Shown one piece after another: positions 9,196-18,111 of a DNA stretch of 64,000 bases. A program made the translations under genes and the position numbers. The notes beneath the pieces are model-generated. The model did not search any database and was not told the DNA's origin. It worked only from the letters and a program-made list of their open reading frames with translations. Each line of letters starts with the position of its first letter. Positions within the stretch are counted from its first letter, which is position 1. The stretch is from Lachnotalea sp041821265. GTDB lineage: Bacteria; Bacillota; Clostridia; Lachnospirales; Lachnospiraceae. The stretch spans positions 1-64,000 of the forward strand of contig JBGUEQ010000021.1 of the NCBI GenBank assembly GCA_041821265.1, written 5' to 3'.

Positions 9196-9753
9196 ATGAT
9201 ATCAGCAGGTGATTTTAGAAACGGTATAACAATCGAAATAGATAACAATATCTTTCAGATTATTGAGTTTCAACATGTAAAACCAGGAAAAGGTGCGGCT
9301 TTCGTTAGAACTAAAATAAGAAATATTAGAAGTGGTGGAGTAGTTGAAAAAACCTTCAGACCTACAGAAAAATTTCCACAAGCTCGTATTGACAGAGACG
9401 ATATGCAGTATTTGTATTCAGATGGAGATTTATTTAATTTCATGGATACAACGACATTTGAGCAAATTGCATTAAATGCAGATGAAATTGGTGATGCTTT
9501 AAAATTTGTGAAAGAAAATGAAATGGTTAAAATATGTGCACATAACGGTAATGTATTTGCGGTTGAGCCACCGTTATTCGTTGAACTAGAGATTACGGAT
9601 ACAGAACCAGGCGTTAAAGGCGATACAGCTCAGGGTGCCACTAAGCCAGCAGTTGTAGAAACAGGAGCTACTGTTTATGTACCATTATTTGTAAACCAAG
9701 GCGATAAAATTAAAATTGATACAAGAACAGGCGATTATCTTTCAAGAGTATAA
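9196..9753 (+). CDS. efp: Translation elongation factor P
   Basis: 185-aa EF-P, which enters the ribosomal E site and relieves stalling at polyproline stretches. Three beta-barrel domains are visible: a KOW-like N domain (1-65), the OB domain (66-128) and the C-terminal OB domain (130-185). The lysine at the tip of domain I is in HVKPGKGAAF, the position that is modified in many bacteria. The C terminus carries the family signature KGDTAQGATKPAVVETGA and VPLFVNQGDKIKIDTRTGDYLSR. GGAGG precedes ATG 9196. It appears to be a single-gene unit with its own promoter and a strong hairpin behind it. Confidence 0.97.
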   Translation: MISAGDFRNGITIEIDNNIFQIIEFQHVKPGKGAAFVRTKIRNIRSGGVVEKTFRPTEKFPQARIDRDDMQYLYSDGDLFNFMDTTTFEQIALNADEIGDALKFVKENEMVKICAHNGNVFAVEPPLFVELEITDTEPGVKGDTAQGATKPAVVETGATVYVPLFVNQGDKIKIDTRTGDYLSRV

Positions 9754-9771
9754 TTAAAAGGTACTTGTAGC

Positions 9772-9812
9772 TATAGTATATAGGAACCATGTTCTGCTTT
9801 CTATATACTATA
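9772..9812 (+). terminator. Hairpin after efp
   Basis: TATAGTATATAG (9772-9783) and CTATATACTATA (9801-9812) form a perfect 12-base-pair stem with a 17-base loop, 19 bases after the efp stop. There is only a weak T-rich tail (TACTTAAAATATTTG). Confidence 0.5.
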
Positions 9813-9995
9813 CTTAAAATATTTGATATTTATATTATCTTAATATTAATAGTTGAAAGTTTTTATTAGTGTGGAAATTGTAAGTAAAGTAAGTGATTTT
9901 TTATCGTTTAATGGAATTTTATTCTGTGTTCTTATAGCACATTCGTGCATTGTTTTCCAGTATTGTTTTAAAATTTTATAGCAATAGACTAGTGT

Positions 9996-10110
9996 CTATA
10001 ATAGGAACTGTGTTTTGTTGCGAAAGATCTGTCGTGTTATGGCGCTGAAATGCAATAAATCTGTATTTCGTACGCAATAGATAACAGTAACGATAAGAGT
10101 TGTTACATAA
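9996..10110. repeat. Copy of dispersed intergenic repeat
   Basis: The segment GGCGCTGAAATGCAATAAAT (10041-10060) followed by CTGTATTTCG and GTAACGATAAGAGTTGTTAC closely matches 15883-15946. This is a member of a dispersed repeat family with GTTAC-type ends. It lies in a 648-base gene-free stretch (9754-10401) that also holds a CTTACAGTC/GACTGTGAG palindrome near 10269-10287. I see no gene there. Confidence 0.55.
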
Positions 10111-10401
10111 TATGAATTTATATGGTTTGGGGCTATTATAAATAAATTTGGCACAAAATGAGTGGGAGAGTTTATTTTGTGCAATAGGAGGGATGAGGTT
10201 GAGGGTCTATTAAATTGAGCTAATTATAAATAATAAAGTTTATTTTATTGTGTATAGGATATTGAAACGACTGCTTACAGTCAGACTGTGAGCCAAACCA
10301 GACCTAGAAAATAGCAAGAATTCACTAGGTTGTGATAATTGATCGTTATAGAAGCATACGTTCAATTATACTATTGTAAATAATAGAGAATAGGAGAATA
10401 C

Positions 10402-11307
10402 ATGGATTATACAACGTTTGTTAATGAAACAGCAGATACAATTCGTTATATTATGGGAAAGGAAGCAGAGGTTAGGCTGACGACAATTACCAAGAATAAC
10501 AATGTGAAATTAGATGGTCTTACAATAAAAATGGAGGATGAAAATATATCACCAACCATTTATTTGAACGATTATTATAAAAGTTATCTAACTGAAAAAA
10601 GCATTGATAAGATTGCATATGAAGTCATTGCAATTTATGAAGAAAATAAAGTGAAAAATAACATCGATGTTAATTTTTTTACTGACTTTTGCAACGTAAA
10701 AGATAGAGTAGCGTATAAATTGGTTAACTATGAAAAAAACAAAGAGATGCTTGAGGATGTTCCTTATATTAGATTTATGGATTTGGTTATTGTTTTTTAT
10801 TGCCTAGTTAGTAGTGAGTGGCTGACAAATGCTACTATATTAATTCATAATTCACATCTTAATATGTGGAAAACAAATGTAGAAGAATTATATGAATTAG
10901 CACAAGAAAATACTGCAAAACTTCTTACGGTAGTAGTGGATAATATTGAAACAATCCTTAGAAACGAACTTGGAGAAGATATGCAAGAAATGTTTGATAG
11001 TGAAGTAGATAATACAAATACGCCAATGTATGTTATTAGTAACAACACGAAAGTGAATGGTGCAGCGTGCATTTTATATAAAAATGTATTAAAAGATTTT
11101 GCTAAAGTAGTGGAAAGCGATTTATATGTACTTCCAAGCAGTGTGCATGAAATTATAGTGATTCCAAAATTCGAAGAAGGTAATCAAAACGACCTAAAAG
11201 AAATAGTGAAAGAGACCAATGATAATCATGTGCAAGATGAAGAAATACTTTCCTATAGTGTGTATGAATATGTAAGAAATGAGGATAAACTCAAAATAGT
11301 AATTTAA
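10402..11307 (+). CDS. DUF5688-family protein
   Basis: 301-aa soluble protein that I recognise as DUF5688, a family of unknown function common in Lachnospiraceae, often in several copies per genome. The family traits are the N-terminal VRLTTITKNNNVKLDGLTIK segment, then PTIYLNDYYKSYLTEKSID and an acidic C terminus (EILSYSVYEYVRNEDKLKIV). There is no signal peptide or membrane segment. GAGAA precedes ATG 10402. It stands alone between two copies of the dispersed repeat. Function unknown. Confidence 0.7.
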   Translation: MDYTTFVNETADTIRYIMGKEAEVRLTTITKNNNVKLDGLTIKMEDENISPTIYLNDYYKSYLTEKSIDKIAYEVIAIYEENKVKNNIDVNFFTDFCNVKDRVAYKLVNYEKNKEMLEDVPYIRFMDLVIVFYCLVSSEWLTNATILIHNSHLNMWKTNVEELYELAQENTAKLLTVVVDNIETILRNELGEDMQEMFDSEVDNTNTPMYVISNNTKVNGAACILYKNVLKDFAKVVESDLYVLPSSVHEIIVIPKFEEGNQNDLKEIVKETNDNHVQDEEILSYSVYEYVRNEDKLKIVI

Positions 11308-11348
11308 AAAGAAATAAAAATCAGGGGAATAAAAGATTGAAATAAAGG

Positions 11349-11534
11349 TTACAGTCTAGCCATGCCATTCATAATGTGCCAAAATATATAGGTATACCAA
11401 TTATTTACTGACAGGTTGGCACATTATTCATGTAGGGCGTCCACCCTATAGAACCGATGATACAAATTGCCATTAGAGTGCAAGCATTCACAGTCAGTTT
11501 GTATCATCGGTTCTGCATGGCTGAACAGTAACAA
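11349..11534. repeat. Cloverleaf-forming palindromic element
   Basis: A compact nested structure. An outer stem joins GTTAC...AGCCATGC (to 11365) with GCATGGCT...GTAAC (11515-11534). Inside are three hairpins: a perfect 12-base-pair stem 11371-11382/11416-11427, a small TAGGG/CCCTA hairpin near 11433-11449, and a perfect 17-base-pair stem 11450-11466/11498-11514. The outer ends (GTTAC and CTGAACAGTAAC) match the ends of the other intergenic repeats, so I take it as a member of that family. It could act as a terminator for the DUF5688 gene, a non-autonomous transposable element, or a structured RNA. Confidence 0.75.
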
Positions 11535-11633
11535 ATAAATAACAAAATATTAAAGAACTATAAACTTCCAATTGATTATTTACTAGTTATGATGTAGAAT
11601 ACTACTGTGGCTTTGTAACCTAATATTCAATAT

Positions 11634-11706
11634 GCATTCGTAGCTCAGGGGATAGAGCGGTGGTTTCCGGTACCACGTGTCGGGGGTTCGAATCCCTTCG
11701 GATGCA
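11634..11706 (+). tRNA. tRNA-Arg (anticodon CCG)
   Basis: A full cloverleaf can be drawn. The acceptor stem GCATTCG pairs with CGGATGC (one G-U). The D arm is GCTC/GAGC. The anticodon stem GTGGT/ACCAC holds the loop TTCCGGT, giving anticodon CCG, which reads the arginine codon CGG. A five-base variable loop follows, then the T arm GGGGG-TTCGAAT-CCCTT and discriminator A at 11706. CCA is not encoded. Confidence 0.92.
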
Positions 11707-11919
11707 TATCAGACAAATAATAACAGTTGTATTATTGTTACATATTTGTTAAAATAACTACATTATGCAAAAACTACAGAGCTAAATTGTACAAATTGTT
11801 TAATTTAAGTTAAGGTTTACAAATTTTCATTTGGCTCGTAATACTAAAGATAAGGACATCGAATATTCACTATTAAAATATATAATGTAACGAAGAGACG
11901 TAGCATGTAGGAGGTTTAT

Positions 11920-13188
11920 ATGAAATTAAATTTAGAGACTATGAAAGCATTTTTGATTAAAAATAAAACATACGTGATTATTGCCGCAGTATTTATAGCA
12001 ATGGTATTTGTTTTAATGACCATAAATCAAGGAGATTCATCAACGGATGCAAAGCAAGCAGATTCAGATGAAGTAATTACCGTGGATGAAACCACACCAG
12101 ATACGGCAACTGAAGATACCACAGTGGCTACTAATGATTTGCAGGTTGATGCATACCCAGCGGTTAATGAACTTGTTAATAAATATTTTACAGCAATGTC
12201 TACAAGTGATATTGATACTTTACTACAAATTGTGAATCCTTTGAGTGATGAAGAGCAAACGCAGATTCAACAGAAAAAGGAATACATTGAAGGATACGAC
12301 AATATAACTTGTTACACTAAGATTGGTCCTGAAGAAAATTCATATGTTGTTTTTGTATATTATGAAATTAAGTTTATTAATATTAATACGTTAGTTCCAG
12401 GTGAGATTCCGTTATATATTTGTTCAAATGAAGATGGAAGCTTGTATATTTATAATGACGAGCTTACACCAGAAGTTGATTCTTATATCGCTGATATTGC
12501 AGCAGGACAAGATATTGTTGAGTTAATTGGTTCTGTTGATACAAAGTTTACTGAGGCTCAAGCAGCAGATCCTGATTTAAAAGCATTTATTGATAAATTA
12601 TCAGGCACAGCAGACCAGGCGGCAGCAGATCAAGCAGCAGCAGATCAAGCAGCAGCAGATCAAGCAGCAGCAGATCAAGCAGCAGCAGATCAGGCAACGG
12701 CAGACCAAGCGGCGGCAGACCAAGCGGCGGCGGATCAAGCAGCGGCAGACCAGGCAGCAGCAGACCAAGCAACTACAGAAGATGGATATGAAGCAGTTGA
12801 TGAAACAGTTTATGCATCTGAGACGGTTAATGTTAGAGATTCTAGTAGTGAAGATGGTTCAAAATTGGGACAAATTTATGTAGGTGAAAGTACTAAGAGA
12901 ACCGGTGTTGGCTCAAATGGATGGAGTCGTATTGAATTTAATGGTGAGACAGGATATGTCATGACAGAATATTTGACAACAGAAGGAGTAACACAAGAGA
13001 TTAAATATTTATCTTCTACTGTTAATCTTAGAGCAGAAGCTGATGAGAATTCAGACAAAGTAGCAACTGCTTACGAAGGTACAAAAGTTACAAGAAGCGC
13101 TAAATTAGATAATGGTTGGAGTAGAATAAGCTTTGATGGTGTTACAGGTTATGTTAAATCGGAATATCTAGCTGATACGTATAAATAA
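11920..13188 (+). CDS. Membrane-anchored SH3-domain protein with Ala-Asp-Gln repeat
   Basis: 422-aa surface protein. A basic N terminus and a membrane segment (about 13-32, TYVIIAAVFIAMVFVLMTI) anchor it with the bulk outside. Residues 77-225 form an alpha/beta domain of NTF2-like character (VNELVNKYFTAMSTSDIDTL). Residues 230-285 are eleven ADQ units in a flexible linker. The C terminus holds two bacterial SH3 repeats (about 290-350 and 355-420) with ETVNVRDSSS, WSRIEFNGETGYV, STVNLRAEADENS and WSRISFDGVTGYV, which usually bind cell-wall peptides. AGGAGG precedes ATG 11920. It is monocistronic, with a strong terminator behind. The exact role is unknown; a cell-wall or matrix function is likely. 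Confidence 0.75.
   Translation: MKLNLETMKAFLIKNKTYVIIAAVFIAMVFVLMTINQGDSSTDAKQADSDEVITVDETTPDTATEDTTVATNDLQVDAYPAVNELVNKYFTAMSTSDIDTLLQIVNPLSDEEQTQIQQKKEYIEGYDNITCYTKIGPEENSYVVFVYYEIKFININTLVPGEIPLYICSNEDGSLYIYNDELTPEVDSYIADIAAGQDIVELIGSVDTKFTEAQAADPDLKAFIDKLSGTADQAAADQAAADQAAADQAAADQAAADQATADQAAADQAAADQAAADQAAADQATTEDGYEAVDETVYASETVNVRDSSSEDGSKLGQIYVGESTKRTGVGSNGWSRIEFNGETGYVMTEYLTTEGVTQEIKYLSSTVNLRAEADENSDKVATAYEGTKVTRSAKLDNGWSRISFDGVTGYVKSEYLADTYK
12609..12773 (+). repeat. 15-bp tandem repeats encoding Ala-Asp-Gln-Ala-Ala
   Basis: Eleven in-frame units of 15 bases encode ADQAA (two are ADQAT). The run from 12624 to 12683 is four identical copies of GCAGATCAAGCAGCA. Such exact copies suggest recent expansion by slippage, so the linker length may vary between strains. 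Confidence 0.9.
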
Positions 13189-13281
13189 ATTATATGTTGA
13201 TGTAAATACACTGCATTTAATAGGTTAGTCATAAAAACTGTGTTGCATATAGGATTTTGTGAAATCCTTTATTAGAACTTA

Positions 13282-13332
13282 AAATGAAGCACTATAAATG
13301 TTGAAAATAACATCATTTATAGTGCTTCATTT
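13282..13332 (+). terminator. Strong terminator after SH3 protein gene
   Basis: A perfect 19-base-pair stem (13282-13300 with 13314-13332, left arm AAATGAAGCACTATAAATG) with a 13-base loop is followed by more T residues. It lies about 95 bases after the stop. Confidence 0.85.
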
Positions 13333-13334
13333 TT

Positions 13335-13372
13335 ATCTTATAGGGAAAGATCTTCGAACTTCCCTATAAGAT
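13335..13372. terminator. Second hairpin between convergent genes
   Basis: ATCTTATAGGGAA (13335-13347) and TTCCCTATAAGAT (13360-13372) form a perfect 13-base-pair stem with a 12-base loop. It sits between the SH3 gene and the end of the oppositely oriented oxidoreductase gene and may serve the latter. Confidence 0.55.
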
Positions 13373-13470
13373 ATAGTACTTTGTGCAAAATACGTATCAT
13401 GTGGAGTGAAAGTTCACATCACTACCACATTTAATAAGCAAACAAATCAAATAATTAAAAAGACTTAAGA

Positions 13471-15468
13471 TTATAAATAACCTCTTTTTGATAATGTACT
13501 TAAAATATTTCTGCCTTCTTGAACACCATCAATTATTCTTCTAGCGCGGACACTATCTCCAATATTAATGATTTCCACATCGGTATCGATGAATGTTTCG
13601 TTAAGAGCAGCAATGATTGGATTATTAGCACGCATCCCAAGACATACAAAACCATAATGAAATGGTAATTCTTCCTCAGTTTCTCCTCTTTTTATTAAAA
13701 AGGAATCTGCCTTAACTTCTAAAAGAACAGTGTTTACAAACTGATGAACATGATGCTTTTCCATTAGTGTTGTAATACTTACTTTGGATACAGGGTCTAA
13801 ATCTTTTCCAATAGCAGGTTGCATCTCAACAATGGAAACATCTGCATTTCTAGGAGCAAAATATTCGACAACGTCAAGACCAACAGCTCCACCGCCAATT
13901 ACAACAACTTTCTTTCCAGATAAATCCTTTGGATAGTTATTCAAATTAGCAATCATACCAGTAATAGTATCTACATTACTATCTTCTTTTTCTAGGCAAT
14001 CGAAAAGTCCTTTAATTGGAGGTAGTAAAGGGTTAGATCCAGTTGCATTTATAATTATATTTGGGTTCAGACTCTTAATAAATTCTGTTTTTGCTTCCAG
14101 TCTTTTGAAAATAAATAAATTTTTTAAGTTTTCAGCACGTTTAATCAGGTAATTTGGAAAATCAGATAAACGCTTTTTATCTGGAATTTTTGATATTTCT
14201 GCTGCTAGTCCACCTAATTCTTCATTTTTCTCTATCAAGAACGTTGTACATCCAACCTCGGCAGCTGTACAGGCCGCTTCAAGTCCGGCAGTACCTGCTC
14301 CAATTACTACAACATTACAAGGTGATTTGATTTTTTGATCTTTATAGCCTTCACCATCGTTAACAGCGGGATTAATTGTACAGCGGATAGGACGATTAAT
14401 TCCAATACGATTTCCAGCACATCCAATATTGCAGGAGATACATTTTCTAATGGTATCTTCCTGACCAAATTCAACTTTATTTACCCAATCTGGATCCGCA
14501 ATCAGACCACGACCTATACCAATTAAGTCCGCATCTTCTCGTGCTAGAATATCCTCAGCAATTTTTGGATCTCTAATATTTCCCATTGTAATAACAGGCT
14601 TGTTGAATTTTTCTTTCACGGCCTTAGCCATGTAAGAACGCCAACCATCAGGAAGATAGTTTGCGTCAATCTGGTATTGGATTGATCCATTTAGACCAGC
14701 GGATACATCAATAATATCTGCCTCCTGTTGGAAATAATCAAGTAGTTCTAGTGTATCGTCTAATGTATTTCCACCTTCTAAAAATTCATCTGCGCTGATT
14801 CGCATTATTATAGGAAATCCAGGACCAACTGCATTTCTAACTTCTGTCATAACAAGATTTGCAAATCTTGCGCGATTTTCTTTTGAACCACCAAATTCAT
14901 CCGTACGCGTATTAGTAAGTGGAGATAAAAACTGACTGATTAAGTAGGAATGTCCAGCATGTATTTCAACAGCATCAAATCCTGCTATCTGAGCTCGTTC
15001 TGCGGCTTCTGCATATTTCTTGGCAATATGTTCAATTTCAGGCTTCGTTAGTGGACGAGGAATTTCACCACCTGTCTTGGAAGGAATGTTGGAAGCGGAT
15101 ACTGGCTGTAGGGCAGTTCTGGAGGAAATGGCAGAAGCACCAGCATGATTAATCTGAATGGCAATGCATGTGCCGTGTTTGTGCACCGTTTCACATAATT
15201 TGAAAAGTCGCGGTATGTAATTATCATGGTCAATACGAAGCTGAGTAGTGCCGTTTGAACCTTGAGGAGAGTCAATACTTGCATTTTCAACAGTGATAAG
15301 ACCTGTTCCGCCTTTTGCACGTTGTTCATAATAGTGTATGTGCAAAAAGCTCATTTCACCATTTTGTTCACCATAATTAGTACCCATTGGTGTCATTATA
15401 ATACGGTTCTTTAAAGTCATTGTCTTCACGGTAAAAGGAGTGAAGATAGTAGGATATTTTCTATTCAT
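13471..15468 (-). CDS. Old yellow enzyme with Fe-S and FAD/NAD domains (enoate/dienoyl-CoA reductase type)
   Basis: Multidomain flavoenzyme (665 aa) of the 2,4-dienoyl-CoA reductase/enoate reductase type. The N-terminal FMN TIM barrel (1-340) has NRIIMTPMGTNYGE and EIHAGHSYLISQFLSPLTN. Four cysteines in RKCISCNIGCAG...RCTINPAVN bind a 4Fe-4S cluster. The C-terminal FAD/NAD module has VVIGAGTAGLEAACTA and VVVIGGGAVGLDVVEYF. Such enzymes reduce activated C=C bonds with NADH in strict anaerobes. I start at ATG 15468, five bases after GGAGG, rather than ATG 15480 within that motif. It diverges from a LysR gene and faces the quinate/shikimate cluster, so an unsaturated cyclic acid such as 3-dehydroshikimate is a plausible substrate (inference). 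Confidence 0.88.
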   Translation of the reverse strand: MNRKYPTIFTPFTVKTMTLKNRIIMTPMGTNYGEQNGEMSFLHIHYYEQRAKGGTGLITVENASIDSPQGSNGTTQLRIDHDNYIPRLFKLCETVHKHGTCIAIQINHAGASAISSRTALQPVSASNIPSKTGGEIPRPLTKPEIEHIAKKYAEAAERAQIAGFDAVEIHAGHSYLISQFLSPLTNTRTDEFGGSKENRARFANLVMTEVRNAVGPGFPIIMRISADEFLEGGNTLDDTLELLDYFQQEADIIDVSAGLNGSIQYQIDANYLPDGWRSYMAKAVKEKFNKPVITMGNIRDPKIAEDILAREDADLIGIGRGLIADPDWVNKVEFGQEDTIRKCISCNIGCAGNRIGINRPIRCTINPAVNDGEGYKDQKIKSPCNVVVIGAGTAGLEAACTAAEVGCTTFLIEKNEELGGLAAEISKIPDKKRLSDFPNYLIKRAENLKNLFIFKRLEAKTEFIKSLNPNIIINATGSNPLLPPIKGLFDCLEKEDSNVDTITGMIANLNNYPKDLSGKKVVVIGGGAVGLDVVEYFAPRNADVSIVEMQPAIGKDLDPVSKVSITTLMEKHHVHQFVNTVLLEVKADSFLIKRGETEEELPFHYGFVCLGMRANNPIIAALNETFIDTDVEIINIGDSVRARRIIDGVQEGRNILSTLSKRGYL

Positions 15469-15530
15469 TGTTGCCTCCATTATTAGATATTCATGTTAAT
15501 ATATTAACAAATAAAAGTAAAATATATATA

Positions 15531-15650
15531 ATATTCAGTACACATTAAATTTGAGATGATTAATCTAGAAAACGCGAGTTTGTTGACTCCAAAATGATAG
15601 TTACTGTATTTTGAATATAACATATAGCGATAACTATTAATGTACTGAAA
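15531..15650. repeat. Dispersed repeat copy in the LysR/oxidoreductase divergent region
   Basis: Begins ATTCAGTACACATT (15534-15547 region) and ends AATGTACTGAA (15639-15649), imperfect inverted ends of about a dozen bases. The right half contains TAACATATAGCGATAACT, similar to other copies. Confidence 0.55.
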
Positions 15651-15810
15651 AGATATAAATATATTTTATAGTATGCTCTTCAAAGCAAATTTTATAGATA
15701 CTTTGAAGATACTACACTAAGTTTATATTAATATATACATAAAAACAAATAAAGAAATTTCATTAATCTATAGATTAAAACTATGGTTTGTGGTAGAGTA
15801 AATTTAATAA

Positions 15811-15955
15811 TAACTATTCAAAACCCACTAGCTAGAAACCACTAGCGTGAGGTGTTTTGCAAAGCAAAATTCCGAGTTTTATAGCGCTGAAATTCAAGTA
15901 TCTTGTATTTTATGTGTATCGCGTAGCGGTAACTATGAAGTTACTGAATAGTAAC
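15811..15955. repeat. Best-preserved copy of the dispersed repeat
   Basis: Left end TAACTATTCA (15811-15820) and right end GTTACTGAATAGTAAC (15940-15955) are inverted. The interior has TAGCGCTGAAATTCAAGTAT, GTATCGCGTAGCGGTAAC and nested short hairpins (CCACTAG/CTAG and TTTTGCAAAGCAAAA). It shares blocks with the copies near 10040, 24210 and 61230. It lies in the 549-base divergent region upstream of the LysR gene, which otherwise shows no gene. Confidence 0.65.
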
Positions 15956-16017
15956 ATTTAATGAACATTTAGAACTATTTAATTAGATATATAAACATGC
16001 AAAGAAAGGATTAGAGA

Positions 16018-16908
16018 ATGAATTTAAATCATCTATATTATTTTGTGACACTTGCGCATCTGGAGCATTATACAAAAGCGGCTAACGAACTTTCAATTAC
16101 ACAGCCTAGTTTAAGCCATGCAATCACATTGCTTGAAAATGAATTAGAAACATATCTATTTGAAAAGCAAGGGAGAAACGTTGTTCTTACCAAATATGGC
16201 AGAGTGTTTCTTAAGTACGTGGAAGAGTCTTTGGGAATTTTAGAAAGTGGCATTAAAAAAACAAAAATGTTGACAAGTGTAACGAGTGGATTTATTGATT
16301 TAGCGTTTATTTACACGCTAGGAACCCATTATGTACCACAGATTGTTGCTCGATTTTTAAGGCAGAATCAAGAAAAGGATATCAAATTTTCATTCACTTC
16401 AGCCGCTACCACTGATATTATTAAAGGCTTGAAAGAAGAAAAATTCGATATTGCATTTTGTTCAAAGATTGAAAACGAAAAAGAAATTGAATTTATTCCA
16501 ATTGGTGAACAAGAATTAGTCGTAATTGTGCCAACGGATCATCCTTTGGCCGTACTTACATTTATTGATTTGAAAGAAACAATTAATTATCCTCAGATTT
16601 ACTTTTCTAAGACAAGTGGATTGAGACCAGTTATTGATGATTTATACAGACAAATAGATGAAACTCCTAATATCCTTTATGAAGTAGAAGAAGATGGAGC
16701 AGTTGCTGGTTTGGTTGCAGAAAATTTTGGAATAGCAGTTTTACCGAATATATCTATATTACAGTCTCTTAATGTTAAAATACTGGAAATAACAAATCCT
16801 AGATATACAAGAAATATATATATGGCCAGAGTTAAGAATAAATATTTAACACCTGTAGTACAACAATTCGCAAAATTTGTACAGGAGCAAACAGAAATTT
16901 CAATTTAG
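16018..16908 (+). CDS. LysR-family transcriptional regulator
   Basis: 296-aa LysR-type regulator. The N-terminal winged helix-turn-helix (1-60) has NHLYYFVTLAHLEHYTKAA and SQPSL-like helix SITQPSLSHAITLLENELE. The effector domain (90-290) has the two-lobed periplasmic-binding fold. AAAGGA lies 10 bases before ATG 16018. It is divergent from the Fe-S old yellow enzyme and lies just upstream of the aroE-MFS-aroD operon, the usual position for a regulator sensing a pathway intermediate. I infer that it controls both directions with shikimate, quinate or a derivative as co-inducer. Confidence 0.9.
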   Translation: MNLNHLYYFVTLAHLEHYTKAANELSITQPSLSHAITLLENELETYLFEKQGRNVVLTKYGRVFLKYVEESLGILESGIKKTKMLTSVTSGFIDLAFIYTLGTHYVPQIVARFLRQNQEKDIKFSFTSAATTDIIKGLKEEKFDIAFCSKIENEKEIEFIPIGEQELVVIVPTDHPLAVLTFIDLKETINYPQIYFSKTSGLRPVIDDLYRQIDETPNILYEVEEDGAVAGLVAENFGIAVLPNISILQSLNVKILEITNPRYTRNIYMARVKNKYLTPVVQQFAKFVQEQTEISI

Positions 16909-17214
16909 TATATTTGGATGTAAGAAGAAACAATTGTTAAAATATAGACAAAATCTATTGTAATCATTAAATACATTAATATTTTTTATGAATCAATTTT
17001 TATGTATTTTTCTTATAATAAGTAGGAAGGTAGTTATATATAAAAAATATCTATGAATTGTTCTAATAAATCAATTGGATTAATATGAAAACTGTATTTA
17101 TAATAGACTTATACAGAACAAGTGATATTTTGCTTAATTGAAATGTTAAAATATTCACATATTTGTACAATTTATAACTAACTAAGATTAATTTAAAGTG
17201 AAGGAGATTATTTT

Positions 17215-18087
17215 ATGGCAGAAAGAATTACAGGACATACAGAACTAATAGGGCTGATTGCTTACCCTATTCGACATTCTAGTTCACCTAAAATGCATAA
17301 TGAGGCATTTGCAAAATTAGGATTAGACTACGCGTATTTAGCTTTTGAGGTGGACAATGATTCATTAGAGGATACGATTAAAGGTTTTCGCGCAATGAAA
17401 GTCAGAGGCAGCAACGTATCTATGCCAAATAAAACAGAAGTGCACAAATATTTGGATAAACTATCGCCAGCGTCAGAAATGTGTGGAGCAGTTAATACAA
17501 TTGTAAATGATGATGGTGTGCTTACAGGACATATTACAGATGGTGTCGGTTACATGAAGGCACTAAAAGATGCAAGTATTGATGTGATTGGTAAAAAAAT
17601 GACAATTGTGGGTTCAGGTGGAGCTGCTACTGCAATTGAAGTTCAGGCAGCATTAGATGGTGTATCGGAGATGTCAATTTTTAATATTAAAGATAAATTC
17701 TGGAATCGTGCAGAGAAAACAGTAAAGGATATTAATGAAAAGACAAACTGTAAAGCAAAATTATTTGACCTTGCAGATTTGGATCAATTAAAAAAAGAAA
17801 TTGAAGATAGTTATTTATTTGCGAATGCAACAGGGATGGGAATGAAACCATTAGAAGGACAAACTTATATTCCAGATGCATCTTTCTTTAGACCTGAGTT
17901 GATTGTAACAGATGTAGTATATTCTCCAATAGAGACTCAAATGCTTCATATGGCTAAGGAAGTTGGTTGTAAAACTATGAACGGCATGGGAATGATGCTA
18001 TTTCAAGGAGCAGCAGCATTTGAATTATGGACTGGAAAAGAAATGCCGATTGAATATATGAAAGAAATTCTTGATATTAAATATTAA
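17215..18087 (+). CDS. YdiB-type shikimate/quinate dehydrogenase, cluster copy
   Basis: 290-aa AroE-family enzyme, clearly paralogous to 6505-7371. It keeps the substrate serines (RHSSSPKMHNEAF), catalytic K73 (NVSMPNK), D109 and the C-terminal LFQGAAAFELW. It differs at two pocket positions: Ser replaces the usual Thr in NVSMP, and Ile107 replaces the conserved Asn in the GxNTD motif (here GHITDG). NIKDKFWNRAE follows the second Rossmann strand as in YdiB. AAGGAG precedes ATG 17215. It is the first gene of a tight operon with an MFS carrier (24-base gap) and aroD (11-base gap), an order that recalls E. coli ydiN-ydiB-aroD. Quinate or a modified shikimate may be the real substrate. Confidence 0.88.
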   Translation: MAERITGHTELIGLIAYPIRHSSSPKMHNEAFAKLGLDYAYLAFEVDNDSLEDTIKGFRAMKVRGSNVSMPNKTEVHKYLDKLSPASEMCGAVNTIVNDDGVLTGHITDGVGYMKALKDASIDVIGKKMTIVGSGGAATAIEVQAALDGVSEMSIFNIKDKFWNRAEKTVKDINEKTNCKAKLFDLADLDQLKKEIEDSYLFANATGMGMKPLEGQTYIPDASFFRPELIVTDVVYSPIETQMLHMAKEVGCKTMNGMGMMLFQGAAAFELWTGKEMPIEYMKEILDIKY

Positions 18088-18111
18088 TTTCACTTAAGAG
18101 AGGGAAAAACA

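Noticed and set aside
12609..12773. CRISPR-like short repeats
   Set aside because: The units are contiguous, coding and without spacers. No repeat-spacer array or cas gene was seen in the window.
12590..12883. Long Gln/Arg-rich frame within the SH3 protein gene
   Set aside because: It is the +2 reading of the 15-base repeats; the ADQAA frame continues into SH3 domains and has the ribosome site.
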